A stretch of DNA of 64,000 bases from Nocardia aurantia (GCF_009604425.1 NZ_WEGI01000001.1:186001-250000); one strand, 5' to 3'; positions 1 to 9,275 are shown, counted from the first letter of the stretch. Numbers and translations are program-made. Notes: generated by a model from the letters alone, not told the origin.

Positions 1-330
1 CTGGATTCCAACTTCCTCACCGGCACCGCGCTCGGCGGCCGCTTCGGCGGCGTCGAGGGCGCGCTCGGTTCCCTCGCCGGTACCGCGGAGGGCAAGGGCG
101 ACCCGATGACCGGGCCGTTGCAGGCGCCGCCACCGGCTCCCGCGCCGGCGCCCGCCATCCCCGGGCTGCCGCCGATCCCGGGCCTGCCCGCCATCCCCGG
201 GCTCACCGTGCCCGCGCCGCCGGCGCCGGATTCCGCACCGGCACCGCCGGCCACCGATTCCGTACCACCGCAACAGGTTCCGGGATCGGGCCAGGCTCCC
301 GACGCGACCGGAGGGGGGACGGATCGATGA
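1..330 (+). CDS. Mce-family lipoprotein (MceE), C-terminal part only
   Basis: The frame is open from the first base and ends at TGA 328-330, leaving 109 residues of a protein whose start lies outside the window. What is visible is a short Gly/Leu/Ala stretch followed by a Pro/Ala-rich tail with repeated PGLP and IPGL units, typical of the disordered C-termini of Mce proteins. It overlaps the next gene by ATGA, so the two are translationally coupled. In mce operons the gene directly before mceF is mceE, a lipoprotein of the cell-wall lipid-import complex. The MCE domain itself is not in the window, so the assignment rests on position and tail composition. Confidence 0.75.
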   Translation: MDSNFLTGTALGGRFGGVEGALGSLAGTAEGKGDPMTGPLQAPPPAPAPAPAIPGLPPIPGLPAIPGLTVPAPPAPDSAPAPPATDSVPPQQVPGSGQAPDATGGGTDR

Positions 331-1742
331 AGCTCACCCGGTTCGTACGCAACCAGCTGATCATCTTCTCGGTGCTCACCCTGGTCGGCCTGCTCGTGAT
401 GGCGGGCACCTACGTCCATCTGCCGGCGATGTTCGGTATCGGCCGCTACGGGGTGACCGTGCGGCTGACCGCGACCGGGGGGCTGTACCCGAGCGCCAAC
501 GTCGCGTACCGCGGCACCAACATCGGCAAGGTGACCGACGTCCGGCTCACCCCGTCCGGGGTGGACGCGGTGCTGTCCATCGACAGCGACTACCAGGTGC
601 CCGCCGACAGCGACGCCTACGTGCGCAGCGTCTCCGCGATCGGCGAGCAGTACGTGGATCTGGTGCCCGCCGACCATCCCCAGGGCGGTAATTTGCGCGA
701 CGGTTCGGTGATCGACGTCGGGCGCACCCGCCTGCCGCAGGACGTCGGCGCGATGCTGGACCAGGCCGATCGGCTACTGACCAGCGTCGCCGACACCAAA
801 CTGCGCGAGGTGATCGACGACGCCTTCGTCGCCTTCAACGGGGCCGGACCGGATCTGCAGAAGTTCATCGACTCGGCGTCGCTGCTGGTGCAGGAGGCCC
901 AGGCGAACACGGGCCAGACCAAGGATCTGCTGGAGCGGATCGGACCGCTGCTGGACACCCAGAACCGATCCGCGGATTCGATCCGGTCCTGGACACAGAA
1001 CCTCGCGACCGTGACCGACCAACTGCGCCAACACGATCCGGCGCTGGCGCAACTGCTGGAACGTACCCCGTCGGCGGCGCAGAAGGTGAGCTCCACCTTC
1101 CAGCAGCTGAAGCCCACACTGCCGCTGCTGTTGTCGAACATGGTCAGCGTCGGTCAGGTCGGCGTCACGTATCACGCCGGGCTGGAACAGATTCTGGTGA
1201 TCTACCCGCCGCTGATCGCCGCGCTGCTGACCGTGATCCGCGGGCCGGCCGAATACGGCGCGGTGGTCGACTTCATGCTCGGCCTCAACGATCCGCCCGG
1301 CTGCATGACCGGCTTCCTGCCCACCGACCAGTGGCGCGCCCCGACCGCGCTCGACCACCCCGACATCCAGGGCGATCTGTACTGCAAGGTGCCGCAGGAC
1401 GCCAAGGAGGCGGTGCGCGGTATCCGCAACACCCCGTGCGCGGACGTGCCCGGCAAGCGGGCACCGACCCCGGAGCTGTGCCACGACCCGCAGGGCTACG
1501 TACCCGAGGGCGACAACCCGCCGTTCCGGGCGCCGGCCACGGCGGGCGCGCCGCCGCCGGACGGACAGTCCGGCGATCCCGGGCAGACGCACCCGGCGGC
1601 CGTGTCCACCTCCCGGGACCCGGCGAGCGGGACCTTCGTGGGTCCCGACGGCCGCACCTATCACCAAGGTGACGTCGGTCCCGACGGATCCGGGAGAGTA
1701 CCGTCCACCTGGCAGGCGATGTTCGAGGAGCCACTGCGATGA
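327..1742 (+). CDS. mceF: MceF, MCE-domain subunit of a lipid/sterol importer
   Basis: This 471-aa subunit belongs to the cell-envelope MCE complex that carries hydrophobic substrates to the YrbE permeases. Residues 10-30 form one N-terminal membrane anchor. The MCE/MlaD domain follows at about 38-115, with the characteristic stretch GGLYPSANVAYRG. A helical, coiled-coil-rich region spans about 120-290, and the C-terminal region has four conserved-looking cysteines and a Pro/Gly-rich tail. ATG 327 overlaps the upstream stop. The downstream pair of Mce-associated genes and otsA match the M. tuberculosis mce4 locus as I recall it, which suggests the cholesterol-importing Mce4 type. That substrate is inferred from gene order only. 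Confidence 0.93.
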   Translation: MKLTRFVRNQLIIFSVLTLVGLLVMAGTYVHLPAMFGIGRYGVTVRLTATGGLYPSANVAYRGTNIGKVTDVRLTPSGVDAVLSIDSDYQVPADSDAYVRSVSAIGEQYVDLVPADHPQGGNLRDGSVIDVGRTRLPQDVGAMLDQADRLLTSVADTKLREVIDDAFVAFNGAGPDLQKFIDSASLLVQEAQANTGQTKDLLERIGPLLDTQNRSADSIRSWTQNLATVTDQLRQHDPALAQLLERTPSAAQKVSSTFQQLKPTLPLLLSNMVSVGQVGVTYHAGLEQILVIYPPLIAALLTVIRGPAEYGAVVDFMLGLNDPPGCMTGFLPTDQWRAPTALDHPDIQGDLYCKVPQDAKEAVRGIRNTPCADVPGKRAPTPELCHDPQGYVPEGDNPPFRAPATAGAPPPDGQSGDPGQTHPAAVSTSRDPASGTFVGPDGRTYHQGDVGPDGSGRVPSTWQAMFEEPLR

Positions 1743-2869
1743 GCGACAGCAGAACGAACAGCGAACGAACCAGACGGCGCGCGAGCCGCCGGGCCGGGCC
1801 CCCGGTGGACGCGCCCGGCAACGCTCCCGCGAACGGGTCCGCCCCGGGCGCGGTGCCCGATTCCGCCGCGACCACCTCGGTCACCGGTGCGGTAGCGCCG
1901 CCGGCCGAGACGACCGACCCCGCGCCTGCCGCTGCCGCCCGTGCCTCCGACCGGCCGGGACCAGCCGCCTCCGACCGGCCGGTGACAGCCACGGCCTCCT
2001 CCGGACCCGATCGAATCTCGCCGTCCGGCACCTCGGAGCCGACCGTGGTCGGCCGGACGGCGGCGGCCGCGAGTTCTTCCGGACCCGTTCGGGCTTCGGC
2101 GTCCGGCATTTCGGAGCCGGCCCTCGCCGGCCGGACGATGGCGGCCGCAAGTTTTTCCGAGCCCGATCGCGTTCCGGCACCGGGGGCTCCGACGGCGGCC
2201 GGCGCGGAGGACGGCGTCGCGCACCGACCGGTCGGCGGTTCGGCCGCGGCCGTGCAGGCGCAGGACGTCCCCGATGAGACCGAATCGTCGTGGACCTATG
2301 TCGACCTGACTCAGGCCCGGCCTGCCGACGTCCCGGCCACGGCGGATCCTACCGCCGATACCCACAGCGTCCGGCGGAATCTCGGAGTGCTCGGCTGGGC
2401 CGCCACGGTGGTGGCGGTGCTGTCGCTGGTGCTGCTGGTGGGAGCCGGCGGCGTCTTCGTCTATCACCAGCGGCACGCCGACGCGATGGCCGAGCGGCGT
2501 ACCGAATATGTGCAGACCGCGAAGCAGGCCATCCTCAACCTCACCAACATCAAGGACGACACCGCCGCCGCGGATATCGACCGGGTGCTGTCGGTGGCCT
2601 CCGGGCAGCTGAAGGCCGAGTACTCCTCGCAGAAGGACGCGTACGCGAAGGTCGTGCAGCAGGCCAAGGTGAAGGCACACGGCGAGATCGTCGACGCCGC
2701 GCTGGAGAGCGACGACGCCGGCACCGCACGGGTGCTGGTCGCGGCGACCCAGACCCTCACCAACGCCGGATCGGCCGAACCGAGCCAGCGCACCTACCGG
2801 TTCCGGGTCACCGTCACCCGTGACGACAGCGGCGCCGTCACCGCCTCGGAAGTGGAGTTCGTGGCATGA
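1739..2869 (+). CDS. Mce-associated membrane protein with long disordered N-terminus
   Basis: This 376-aa protein overlaps mceF by ATGA. Residues 1 to about 215 are a low-complexity Ala/Pro/Ser/Thr region containing a 26-residue tandem repeat (about 2.4 copies, DNA 1997-2187). One transmembrane helix lies near 220-245. A roughly 125-residue extracytoplasmic domain follows, starting with helices and ending in a beta-rich part, as in Mce-associated (Mas) proteins that stabilise or help assemble Mce complexes. The M. tuberculosis counterpart (Rv3493c) is, from memory, about 240 aa, so the extra length here lies in the cytoplasmic tail. No enzymatic motif is visible. Confidence 0.82.
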   Translation: MSDSRTNSERTRRRASRRAGPPVDAPGNAPANGSAPGAVPDSAATTSVTGAVAPPAETTDPAPAAAARASDRPGPAASDRPVTATASSGPDRISPSGTSEPTVVGRTAAAASSSGPVRASASGISEPALAGRTMAAASFSEPDRVPAPGAPTAAGAEDGVAHRPVGGSAAAVQAQDVPDETESSWTYVDLTQARPADVPATADPTADTHSVRRNLGVLGWAATVVAVLSLVLLVGAGGVFVYHQRHADAMAERRTEYVQTAKQAILNLTNIKDDTAAADIDRVLSVASGQLKAEYSSQKDAYAKVVQQAKVKAHGEIVDAALESDDAGTARVLVAATQTLTNAGSAEPSQRTYRFRVTVTRDDSGAVTASEVEFVA

Positions 2870-3357
2870 ACCTCGGAACGAAACGGATCGTCCTGGCGGT
2901 CACGGCGGTAGTCCTGTTCGTCGCCGCGGTCGCGGCATCCGGATTCACCGGCTATCGATTCTGGTCGGATCGGCAGGCCGAGCGGGCCCGTGCCGCCTCC
3001 GTCACCGCCACGCAGCGCACGCTGGAGGCGATCTTCACCTACGACTACAAGTCCGTCGACAACGAATTGCCCAAGGCGGCAAACAATCTCACCTCCGACT
3101 TCCGGCACGACTACCTGATCCTGATCAAGAACGACATCGCCCCCGCGGCGAAACAGAAGGATCTGACCGTGCGAGCCACCGCCGAGGCGGCCGGCGTGAT
3201 CTCCACCGACCGTTCGCACGCGGTGGTACTGGCATACCTGAATCAGGTTCTCACCAGCAAGGATTCACCTCAGGGCTCGGTCCTGAGCACCCGAGTGCGG
3301 GTCAGCCTGGACAAGGACGCCGGCCAATGGCTGGTCGCCAAGATCGATCCGATCTAG
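2866..3357 (+). CDS. Mce-associated membrane protein (short)
   Basis: A 163-aa protein, last in the mce operon and coupled to the previous gene by an ATGA overlap. It has a short basic N-terminus, one transmembrane helix at about 7-28, then an extracytoplasmic domain of about 130 residues with the helix-then-sheet pattern shared by the preceding gene. Its size matches Rv3492c of the M. tuberculosis mce4 operon (about 160 aa, from memory). It is inferred to be an accessory envelope subunit. Its TAG stop shares the palindrome CTAG with the stop of convergent otsA. Confidence 0.85.
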   Translation: MNLGTKRIVLAVTAVVLFVAAVAASGFTGYRFWSDRQAERARAASVTATQRTLEAIFTYDYKSVDNELPKAANNLTSDFRHDYLILIKNDIAPAAKQKDLTVRATAEAAGVISTDRSHAVVLAYLNQVLTSKDSPQGSVLSTRVRVSLDKDAGQWLVAKIDPI

Positions 3358-4892
3358 TCTGCTTCGTCGTCGGTGAGGAGCGCGCTGCCGGCGACCCGGT
3401 CCTGCGCCAGCGCCTCCAGGAAGGCGCGGGCCCAGCGGTCCACGTCGTGGGCGAGGACCTGCCGGCGCAGTGCGCGCATCCGGCGTCGGCGGGTGTCCGC
3501 GTCGTCGCCGATGGCGTGCAGGATCGCTTCCTTGACGCTCTCCAGATCGTGCGGGTTGCACAGGTAGGACTGCCGTAATTCCGCTGCGGCGCCGGTGAAT
3601 TCGCTGAGCACCAGCGCGCCGTTGAGGCCGCTGTGGCAGGCCACGTACTCCTTGGCGACCAGATTCATCCCGTCGCGCAGCGGCGTCACCAGCATCACGT
3701 CCGCGGCGACGAAGAACGACACCAGTTCCTCGCGCGGGATCGGCCGATGCAGATAGTGCACGAACGGGTAACCGACACGGGAGAATTCACCGTTGATCCG
3801 GCCGACCTGGCGTTCGATATCGCTGCGCATCTGGATGTAGCTCTCGACGCGTTCGCGGCTCGGGGTGGCGAGCTGCACCATCACCGTCTCGGCCGGGTCG
3901 ATCTTGCCCTCCTGCAACAACTCCTCCAGCGCGGCGAGCCGGATGTCGATGCCCTTGGTGTAGTCGAGCCGGTCGACGCCGAGCAGAATGTTCTTGGGAT
4001 TGCCGAGTTCCGCGCGGATCTGCGCGCCGCGTTCGCGCACCGACCGCCGCCGTGAGTACTCGTCCAGTTCGGCGGACGCGATCGAGATCGGGAAGGCGCC
4101 CACCCGCACGGTGCGGAAACCCACCTGTACCACACCCATTTTCGCGCGCACGCCGACCGTGCCGCGCGACGTCGGTTGCCCGGCAAGCCTTCTCGCGAGA
4201 TACAAGAAGTTCTGCGCGCCACCGGGCAGGTGGAAGCCGATCAGGTCGGCGCCGAGCAGACCCTCGACCAGCTCTGTGCGCCAAGGCATCTGGAGGAACA
4301 GCTCGATCGGCGGGAACGGGATGTGCAGGAAGAACCCGATGGTGAGATCGGGCCGCAGCATGCGCAGCATCTTCGGCACCAGCTGCAGCTGGTAGTCCTG
4401 CACCCACACCGTCGCGCCCTCGGCGGCCACCTTCGCGGTGTACTCGGCGAAGCGCCGGTTCACGTCGACGTAGGCGGTCCACCAGCGGCGGTGGTACTCC
4501 GGCCGCACGATCACGTCGTGGTACAGCGGCCACAGCGTGCCGTTGGAGAAGCCCTCGTAGTAGTCGGCGACCTCCTCGGCCGACAACGGCACCGGATACA
4601 GCTCCAGACCGTCCTCGATGATCGGATCGACATCGACGTCGGGGACCCCGGCCCAGCCCACCCAGGCGCCGTTGTTGTTGCGCAGCACCGGCTCCAGCGC
4701 CGTGACCAGACCACCCGGGCTGCGCTTCCAGCGCTTGGTGCCGTCGGGCAGTCGCTCCAGATCGACCGGCAGACGGTTGGCGACGACCACGAAACCGGAG
4801 CCGGCGCCGCTGTGCCCGCCGGACTCGGGGGAGTTGTCCTCCCGCTCGCCGGGTGAGGATAGGTCGGTGGGGGATTGGCTCATCTGGTCCAC
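3354..4892 (-). CDS. otsA: Alpha,alpha-trehalose-phosphate synthase (UDP/GDP/ADP-glucose), OtsA
   Basis: This 512-aa GT20 enzyme transfers glucose from a nucleotide sugar to glucose-6-phosphate, giving trehalose-6-phosphate. Visible signatures are the N-terminal VVANRLPV, the RSPGGLV loop, the HIPFPP stretch after the predicted active-site helix, [11 protein letters not shown], and [12 protein letters not shown] near the C-terminus. About 30 residues before VVANRLPV are low complexity. I use GTG 4892 because GGAGGG lies eight bases upstream; ATG 4883 is the alternative. Trehalose is a stress solute and the head group of mycolyl glycolipids, so the envelope context fits. otsA is also next to mce4 in M. 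tuberculosis as I recall. Confidence 0.96.
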   Translation of the reverse strand: MDQMSQSPTDLSSPGEREDNSPESGGHSGAGSGFVVVANRLPVDLERLPDGTKRWKRSPGGLVTALEPVLRNNNGAWVGWAGVPDVDVDPIIEDGLELYPVPLSAEEVADYYEGFSNGTLWPLYHDVIVRPEYHRRWWTAYVDVNRRFAEYTAKVAAEGATVWVQDYQLQLVPKMLRMLRPDLTIGFFLHIPFPPIELFLQMPWRTELVEGLLGADLIGFHLPGGAQNFLYLARRLAGQPTSRGTVGVRAKMGVVQVGFRTVRVGAFPISIASAELDEYSRRRSVRERGAQIRAELGNPKNILLGVDRLDYTKGIDIRLAALEELLQEGKIDPAETVMVQLATPSRERVESYIQMRSDIERQVGRINGEFSRVGYPFVHYLHRPIPREELVSFFVAADVMLVTPLRDGMNLVAKEYVACHSGLNGALVLSEFTGAAAELRQSYLCNPHDLESVKEAILHAIGDDADTRRRRMRALRRQVLAHDVDRWARAFLEALAQDRVAGSALLTDDEAD

Positions 4893-4971
4893 TGCTGGAT
4901 CCCTCCGGTCGCCGGGCCGTCGCGGCGTTGAAGTTGTGCTCGGGTGAGTCTCCGGTGGAGACCCCTACGGT

Positions 4972-5139
4972 TCAGTCGTTGCGGCCACTGGGAGCGATAC
5001 CCAGCATCGACAGCAGCATCCGGCATTCGTCGGCGTCGGTTGCGTAGGCGGCCACCACGCGCTGGGCCTGCCGGGCGGTCTCGTCCGCCAGGGGCTCCAG
5101 GTCGTCGTCCGCGATGTCGTTGGCGCCCTTCGCGGCCAT
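4972..5139 (-). CDS. Small conserved acidic protein (55 aa)
   Basis: A 55-aa acidic, helical protein upstream of otsA on the same strand (79-bp gap). ATG 5139 is chosen over a longer reading because AGAGGAC sits at good spacing and the residues before it look like translated leader. The sequence has a short acidic N-terminal part, then an amphipathic helix, and ends in a Leu/Met-rich motif (MLLSMLGI). Position and length match the 54-aa hypothetical gene next to otsA in M. tuberculosis (Rv3489, from memory). No function is known to me. Confidence 0.72.
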   Translation of the reverse strand: MAAKGANDIADDDLEPLADETARQAQRVVAAYATDADECRMLLSMLGIAPSGRND

Positions 5140-5354
5140 CGTCGTGTCCTCTCGGCTCGGGCTGTGCATCACACAGCTCGGATTGTCACGGTTCTCGAGA
5201 GTCCATGGTATCGGGCGGCGACCTGGGTACTGTCGCCTCGGGCACACCTCGCCCGAACTGCAACGGCCGCAACGCCCGGGCGAAACACCCGAGCCGGGCC
5301 AACCTATACCGTGGGGTAGGGAATGCAGAAGGTAACAGAAAGGGTCCGAAGCTC

Positions 5355-6194
5355 ATGCCGTTGGCCACGGTGAACGGAATCGCGCTGAACTATCAGGTGA
5401 AGGGGGACAGGGCGCGGGGCACCGACACCAAGGGCGCGGCGCCGCTGGTCGTGCTGATCATGGGCACCGGCAGTCCGGGCCGGGTGTGGGAGTTGCACCA
5501 GGTGCCCGCGCTGCTGGCCGCCGGTTACCGGGTGTGCACCTTCGACAACCGCGGCATCGCGCCGTCGTTCGAGTCGACCGCCGGGATCACCATCGAGGAC
5601 ATGGTCGCCGACACCGCGGCCCTGATCGAACTGCTGGACGAGGGCCCGGCGCTGGTCGCGGGCACCTCGATGGGCGCCCGGGTCGCCCAGGAATTGGCGC
5701 TGGCCCGCCCCGACCTGGTCCGTAAGGCCGTCTTCCTGGCCGGTCACGCCCGCCTGGACCTGTTCCAGAAGACGCTGTCGGAGGGCGAGCACGAACTCGA
5801 CGCGAGCGGTGTGCGGCTGCCCGCCAAGTACGACGCGGCGATCACCGCCGTGATGAATCTCTCCCCGGCGACGCTCGCCGAGCCGAACGCCGCCCGGGAC
5901 TGGCTGGATCTGTTCGAGTTCACCGGCGGCCCGGTCGGCCCCGGCGTGCGCGCACAGCGGCGGATGGACCACGATTTCGACCGGTTGCAGGCGTATCGCG
6001 GGATCCGGGTGCCGTGCCTCGCGATCGGCTTCGCCGACGACCGGATGATCCCGGCGTACCTGTCCCGGGAACTCGCCGAGGTGATTCCCGGCGCCCGCTA
6101 CCAGGAGATTCCCGACGCGGGCCACTACGGTTACCTGGAGCGGCCGGAGGCCGTCAACAAGGTTCTGCTGGATTTCTTCTCGAGTTCTCGCTGA
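5355..6194 (+). CDS. Alpha/beta-fold hydrolase
   Basis: A 279-aa single-domain alpha/beta hydrolase. The oxyanion-side motif LIMGTGS comes first, then the nucleophile elbow GTSMG (Ser near residue 103), a late Asp in ADDRMIP and a C-terminal His in AGHYGYLE, so the catalytic triad is complete. No signal peptide is visible, so it is cytoplasmic. Earlier in-frame starts exist, but ATG 5355 is preceded by AAAGGG and begins the family's usual MPLATVNG-type N-terminus. The substrate cannot be told. The next gene is an MbtH protein, which suggests but does not prove a link to peptide natural-product metabolism. Confidence 0.87.
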   Translation: MPLATVNGIALNYQVKGDRARGTDTKGAAPLVVLIMGTGSPGRVWELHQVPALLAAGYRVCTFDNRGIAPSFESTAGITIEDMVADTAALIELLDEGPALVAGTSMGARVAQELALARPDLVRKAVFLAGHARLDLFQKTLSEGEHELDASGVRLPAKYDAAITAVMNLSPATLAEPNAARDWLDLFEFTGGPVGPGVRAQRRMDHDFDRLQAYRGIRVPCLAIGFADDRMIPAYLSRELAEVIPGARYQEIPDAGHYGYLERPEAVNKVLLDFFSSSR

Positions 6195-6363
6195 TGTACT
6201 TCGCAAGTCCGCACTGAACCCCGACCCGCGGAACCGGGCTCGAGACGAGCCCGACCCACGTAACGTTGAGCTTGCTAGGGTCGACACACGCGTCACGGGG
6301 TTCGCCCCAGGTCGGACACCCGACCGCGTATCCGTACACATCGCCAGTATCCAGTGAGGTGAG

Positions 6364-6606
6364 ATGAGCACCAACCCCTTCGACGACGAGGACGGCCGCT
6401 TCTTCGTTCTGGTCAACGACGAAGAGCAGCACTCGCTGTGGCCGGCCTTCGCCGAGGTCCCGGCCGGGTGGCGAGTGGTCTTCGGCGAGGACAGCCGGGC
6501 AGCCTGCGTCGAGTACGTCGAGAAGAATTGGACCGACATGCGGCCCAAGAGCCTGCGCGACGCGATGGCGGCCGACGACGCGGCCCGCCAGGCCGCGCAG
6601 TCCTGA
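6364..6606 (+). CDS. MbtH-family protein
   Basis: An 80-aa protein with the full MbtH signature: [10 protein letters not shown], the PAGW turn, then [17 protein letters not shown]. MbtH proteins bind and activate adenylation domains of non-ribosomal peptide synthetases, for example in siderophore synthesis. The SD GAGGTGAG directly precedes ATG 6364. No synthetase gene occurs in this window, so this is an orphan MbtH that probably serves megasynthases elsewhere. The neighbours are an alpha/beta hydrolase and a tRNA gene. Confidence 0.95.
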   Translation: MSTNPFDDEDGRFFVLVNDEEQHSLWPAFAEVPAGWRVVFGEDSRAACVEYVEKNWTDMRPKSLRDAMAADDAARQAAQS

Positions 6607-6774
6607 TCGCGGAACATCCAGATACTGCGCCGATACCGCGCGCGCTCCCGGCCGGTTGGTGTGTACGCCCTCGCGTACGCACCAACCGGCCGATCCGCGC
6701 CCACCCACCCGGTGCCGTGAGCTCCGGCTTTCCCGCCCCACCGGTAACCCGGTTATGATTGGCCCGCTTTTCCC

Positions 6775-6846
6775 GCCTCCTTAGCTCAGTGGTAGAGCAC
6801 TCGCCTTGTAAGCGAAAGGTCGTCAGTTCAATCCTGACAGGGGGCT
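6775..6846 (+). tRNA. tRNA-Thr (anticodon TGT)
   Basis: A complete cloverleaf: acceptor arms GCCTCCT and AGGGGGC (one G-U pair), D arm GCTC/GAGC, anticodon loop CTTGTAA giving TGT, and T arm GTCAG/CTGAC with loop TTCAATC. The top pair of the anticodon stem is C-A, a mismatch. The 3' CCA is not encoded (TCTAC follows). It reads ACA codons, which are rare in this GC-rich genome. Confidence 0.95.
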
Positions 6847-7035
6847 CTACCCGGTCGTCCCGACGGTGGTGGCCGCTCGTTTTCGACTGTCGCAGTGCGG
6901 TTTTCGTCCGTTCGCGGGTGTGTCCGAATTCCGTCGGGCATTGACAGGAGGCTCGGACCGTAGGGGGAGGGGCTTCCCAGAAAACTCCCAGAGAAGGTTC
7001 AGCGACTTCCCGATGGGGCGGGGCACGATTGTCCT

Positions 7036-7767
7036 ATGAATGGTGCTGCCGACCGAACCCCAGAGGCCCGCGTGCTCGTGGTCGACGACGAACCGATGAT
7101 CGTCGAGCTCATCTCGGTGAGCCTGCGTTATCAGGGCTTCGAGGTCGCCACCGCGGGGAACGGCGCGGAGGGGTTGGACAAGGCGAAGAGTTTCCGGCCC
7201 GACGCGATGATCGTCGACGTCATGATGCCGGGCATGGACGGGTTCGGGTTGCTGCGCCGGCTGCGGGCCGACGGGATCGACGCGCCGGTGCTGTTCCTCA
7301 CCGCGCGGGATGAGGTGGAGGACAAGGTCACCGGGCTCACTCTGGGCGCCGACGACTACGTCACCAAGCCCTTCAGCCTCGAGGAGGTGGTGGCGCGGCT
7401 GCGGGTGATCCTGCGCCGCTCCGGTCACGTGGTCGAGGAGACGAAGTCGTCCCGGTTGCGGTTCGAGGACATCGAACTGGACGACGACACCCACGAGGTG
7501 TGGAAGGCCGGGGAGCCGGTGTCGTTGTCGCCGACGGAGTTCACCCTGCTGCGGTACTTCATGGTGAACGCGGGGACGGTGCTGAGCAAGCCGCGGATAC
7601 TCGACCATGTGTGGCGCTACGACTTCGGCGGCGAGGTGGGCGTGGTCGAAACCTATGTGTCGTACCTGCGCAAGAAGGTCGACACCGGGCCGGACCGGCT
7701 CATCCACACGCTGCGCGGCGTCGGTTACGTGATGCGCGCACCCAGCCGGAGCAAGTCTGCGAGATGA
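7036..7767 (+). CDS. phoP: Two-component response regulator PhoP (OmpR family)
   Basis: A 243-aa OmpR/PhoB-type regulator. The receiver domain (about 12-125) holds the acidic pocket VVDDE, the phospho-acceptor Asp61 in IVDVMMPGMDGFG, the conserved T in LFLTARD and Lys in YVTKPFS. The winged-helix DNA-binding domain follows (about 145-237: LSPTEFTLL, DHVWRYDFGG, LRGVGYVMR). The match to M. tuberculosis PhoP is close throughout (PEARVLVVDDE, KAGEPVSLSPTEF). There PhoP controls sulfolipid/acyltrehalose synthesis, pH response and secretion. It is coupled to phoR by ATGA. Confidence 0.95.
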   Translation: MNGAADRTPEARVLVVDDEPMIVELISVSLRYQGFEVATAGNGAEGLDKAKSFRPDAMIVDVMMPGMDGFGLLRRLRADGIDAPVLFLTARDEVEDKVTGLTLGADDYVTKPFSLEEVVARLRVILRRSGHVVEETKSSRLRFEDIELDDDTHEVWKAGEPVSLSPTEFTLLRYFMVNAGTVLSKPRILDHVWRYDFGGEVGVVETYVSYLRKKVDTGPDRLIHTLRGVGYVMRAPSRSKSAR

Positions 7768-9275
7768 GCATCCAGGTCGACGAGGCAACGGCCGTCCCCG
7801 GAGCTTCGGCGGACCCGTCGTCGGCACAGCGGTCCCGATCGATCGCCCATCTGATCCGGTCGCGGTTCGCCGCCGTTCCATTGCGGGTCATGCTGGCGAT
7901 GGCACTTCTGCTGTTGTCCGCGCTCGGGTTGCTGGTGTCCGGGGTCGCGGTCACCTCCTCGATGCATCGCGTGCTGCTCGATCGGGTCGATCGGCAGCTG
8001 GTCGAGGCGTCGCACACCTTCGCACGGCCCAGTCAGCCGCCGCTGGAACCGCAGCCGGCGCCGCGCGGGGAACGGCCACCGACGCTGTTCTATGTGCACA
8101 TCATCGATCCGGGCGGTAATCTCCGCACCGAATTCCTTTCCGGGACAAAACTTCCCGATATTCCGTCGGATCTCGACCGGCATCCCCGGACCATCGGCTC
8201 GGTGGGCGACGCGGACGCGCACTGGCGGGCCCTGCGAGTGGTCGGGCCGGACGGGTCGACCAGCATCGTCGCGCTGCCGCTGAACGAGACCGACAACACG
8301 ATCGATCGCCTGATCGGCCTGCAGGTCGTGGTCGGCGTGATCGTGCTCGCCGTGCTGGCGGTGTTCGCCCAGTTCGCGATCCGGCGCAGCCTGCGGCCGT
8401 TGCAGGAGGTGGAGAAGACCGCCGCCGCGATCGCCGGCGGCGACCTGCATCGCCGAGTTCCGGTGCGCGGCACCAACACCGAGGTCGATCTGCTGGCGCA
8501 GTCGCTGAACGGGATGCTCGCCCAGATCCAGCAGGCGTTCGCCGCCACCGAGGCCTCCGAGGAGGCGGCCCGCCGGTCGGAGACGAAGATGCGGCGGTTC
8601 ATCGCCGACGCCAGCCACGAACTGCGCACCCCGCTGACCACGATCAAGGGCTTCGCCGAGCTGTATCGGCAGGGCGCGATGGCCGATCCGACGATGTTCA
8701 TGGATCGCATCGAGCGCGAGGCGAACCGGATGGGCGTGCTGGTCGAGGACCTGCTGATGCTGGCCCGGCTGGACGCGCAGCGGCCGCTGGACCGTCGCCC
8801 GGTGGACCTGCTGGCGCTGGCCAGCGATGCCGTGCACAACGCCCGCGCGGTCGACGCCGCGCAGCGACCGGACGGTCCGCCCCGGCCGATCGACCTGGTG
8901 ATCCGCACCGGCGCCGGCACGCTGGAAGTGCTCGGTGACGAGGCCCGGCTGCGTCAGGTCCTGGGCAACCTGGTCAACAACGCGCTGATCCACACCCCGC
9001 CCGACGCCGCGGTCGAGGTCCGCCTCGCCCCCGCCGTCGACGAGGTGCTGCTCGAGGTCGCCGACACCGGCCCCGGCCTGCCGCCGGACCAGGCGGAACG
9101 CATCTTCGAGCGGTTCTACCGCACCGACTCGTCCCGCAGCCGCGACAGCGGCGGCACCGGTTTGGGCCTGTCCATCGTCCAGGCCCTGGTCGACGCGCAC
9201 GGCGGCACCGTCACCGTGCACAGCGTCCCCGATGCGGGCACTACCTTCACCGTGCGGCTGCCCCGCCGGGTATGA
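7764..9275 (+). CDS. phoR: Sensor histidine kinase PhoR
   Basis: A 503-aa membrane sensor kinase and cognate partner of the upstream regulator. A cytoplasmic N-terminus (about 35 residues) leads to TM1 (about 36-60), a roughly 115-residue extracytoplasmic sensor region, TM2 (about 180-203), a HAMP domain, HisKA with DASHELRTPL (His near 286), and HATPase_c with the N box (GNLVNNALIHT), DTGPGLP and GGTGLGLSIV. ATG 7764 overlaps the phoP stop. The sensor region is not recognisable as a known ligand domain, as in other mycobacterial PhoR proteins. Confidence 0.95.
   Translation: MSIQVDEATAVPGASADPSSAQRSRSIAHLIRSRFAAVPLRVMLAMALLLLSALGLLVSGVAVTSSMHRVLLDRVDRQLVEASHTFARPSQPPLEPQPAPRGERPPTLFYVHIIDPGGNLRTEFLSGTKLPDIPSDLDRHPRTIGSVGDADAHWRALRVVGPDGSTSIVALPLNETDNTIDRLIGLQVVVGVIVLAVLAVFAQFAIRRSLRPLQEVEKTAAAIAGGDLHRRVPVRGTNTEVDLLAQSLNGMLAQIQQAFAATEASEEAARRSETKMRRFIADASHELRTPLTTIKGFAELYRQGAMADPTMFMDRIEREANRMGVLVEDLLMLARLDAQRPLDRRPVDLLALASDAVHNARAVDAAQRPDGPPRPIDLVIRTGAGTLEVLGDEARLRQVLGNLVNNALIHTPPDAAVEVRLAPAVDEVLLEVADTGPGLPPDQAERIFERFYRTDSSRSRDSGGTGLGLSIVQALVDAHGGTVTVHSVPDAGTTFTVRLPRRV

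Noticed and set aside
774..1667. 297-codon minus-strand frame opposite mceF
   Set aside because: Shadow frame; mceF has the MCE domain and coupled start on the plus strand.
4944..5354. Upstream extension of the alpha/beta hydrolase frame
   Set aside because: It runs antisense through the 55-aa gene and is Arg/Pro-rich; the family start with an SD is at 5355.
7500..7763. Extension of phoR upstream of 7764
   Set aside because: It overlaps the PhoP DNA-binding domain in another frame; the ATGA junction is the natural start.
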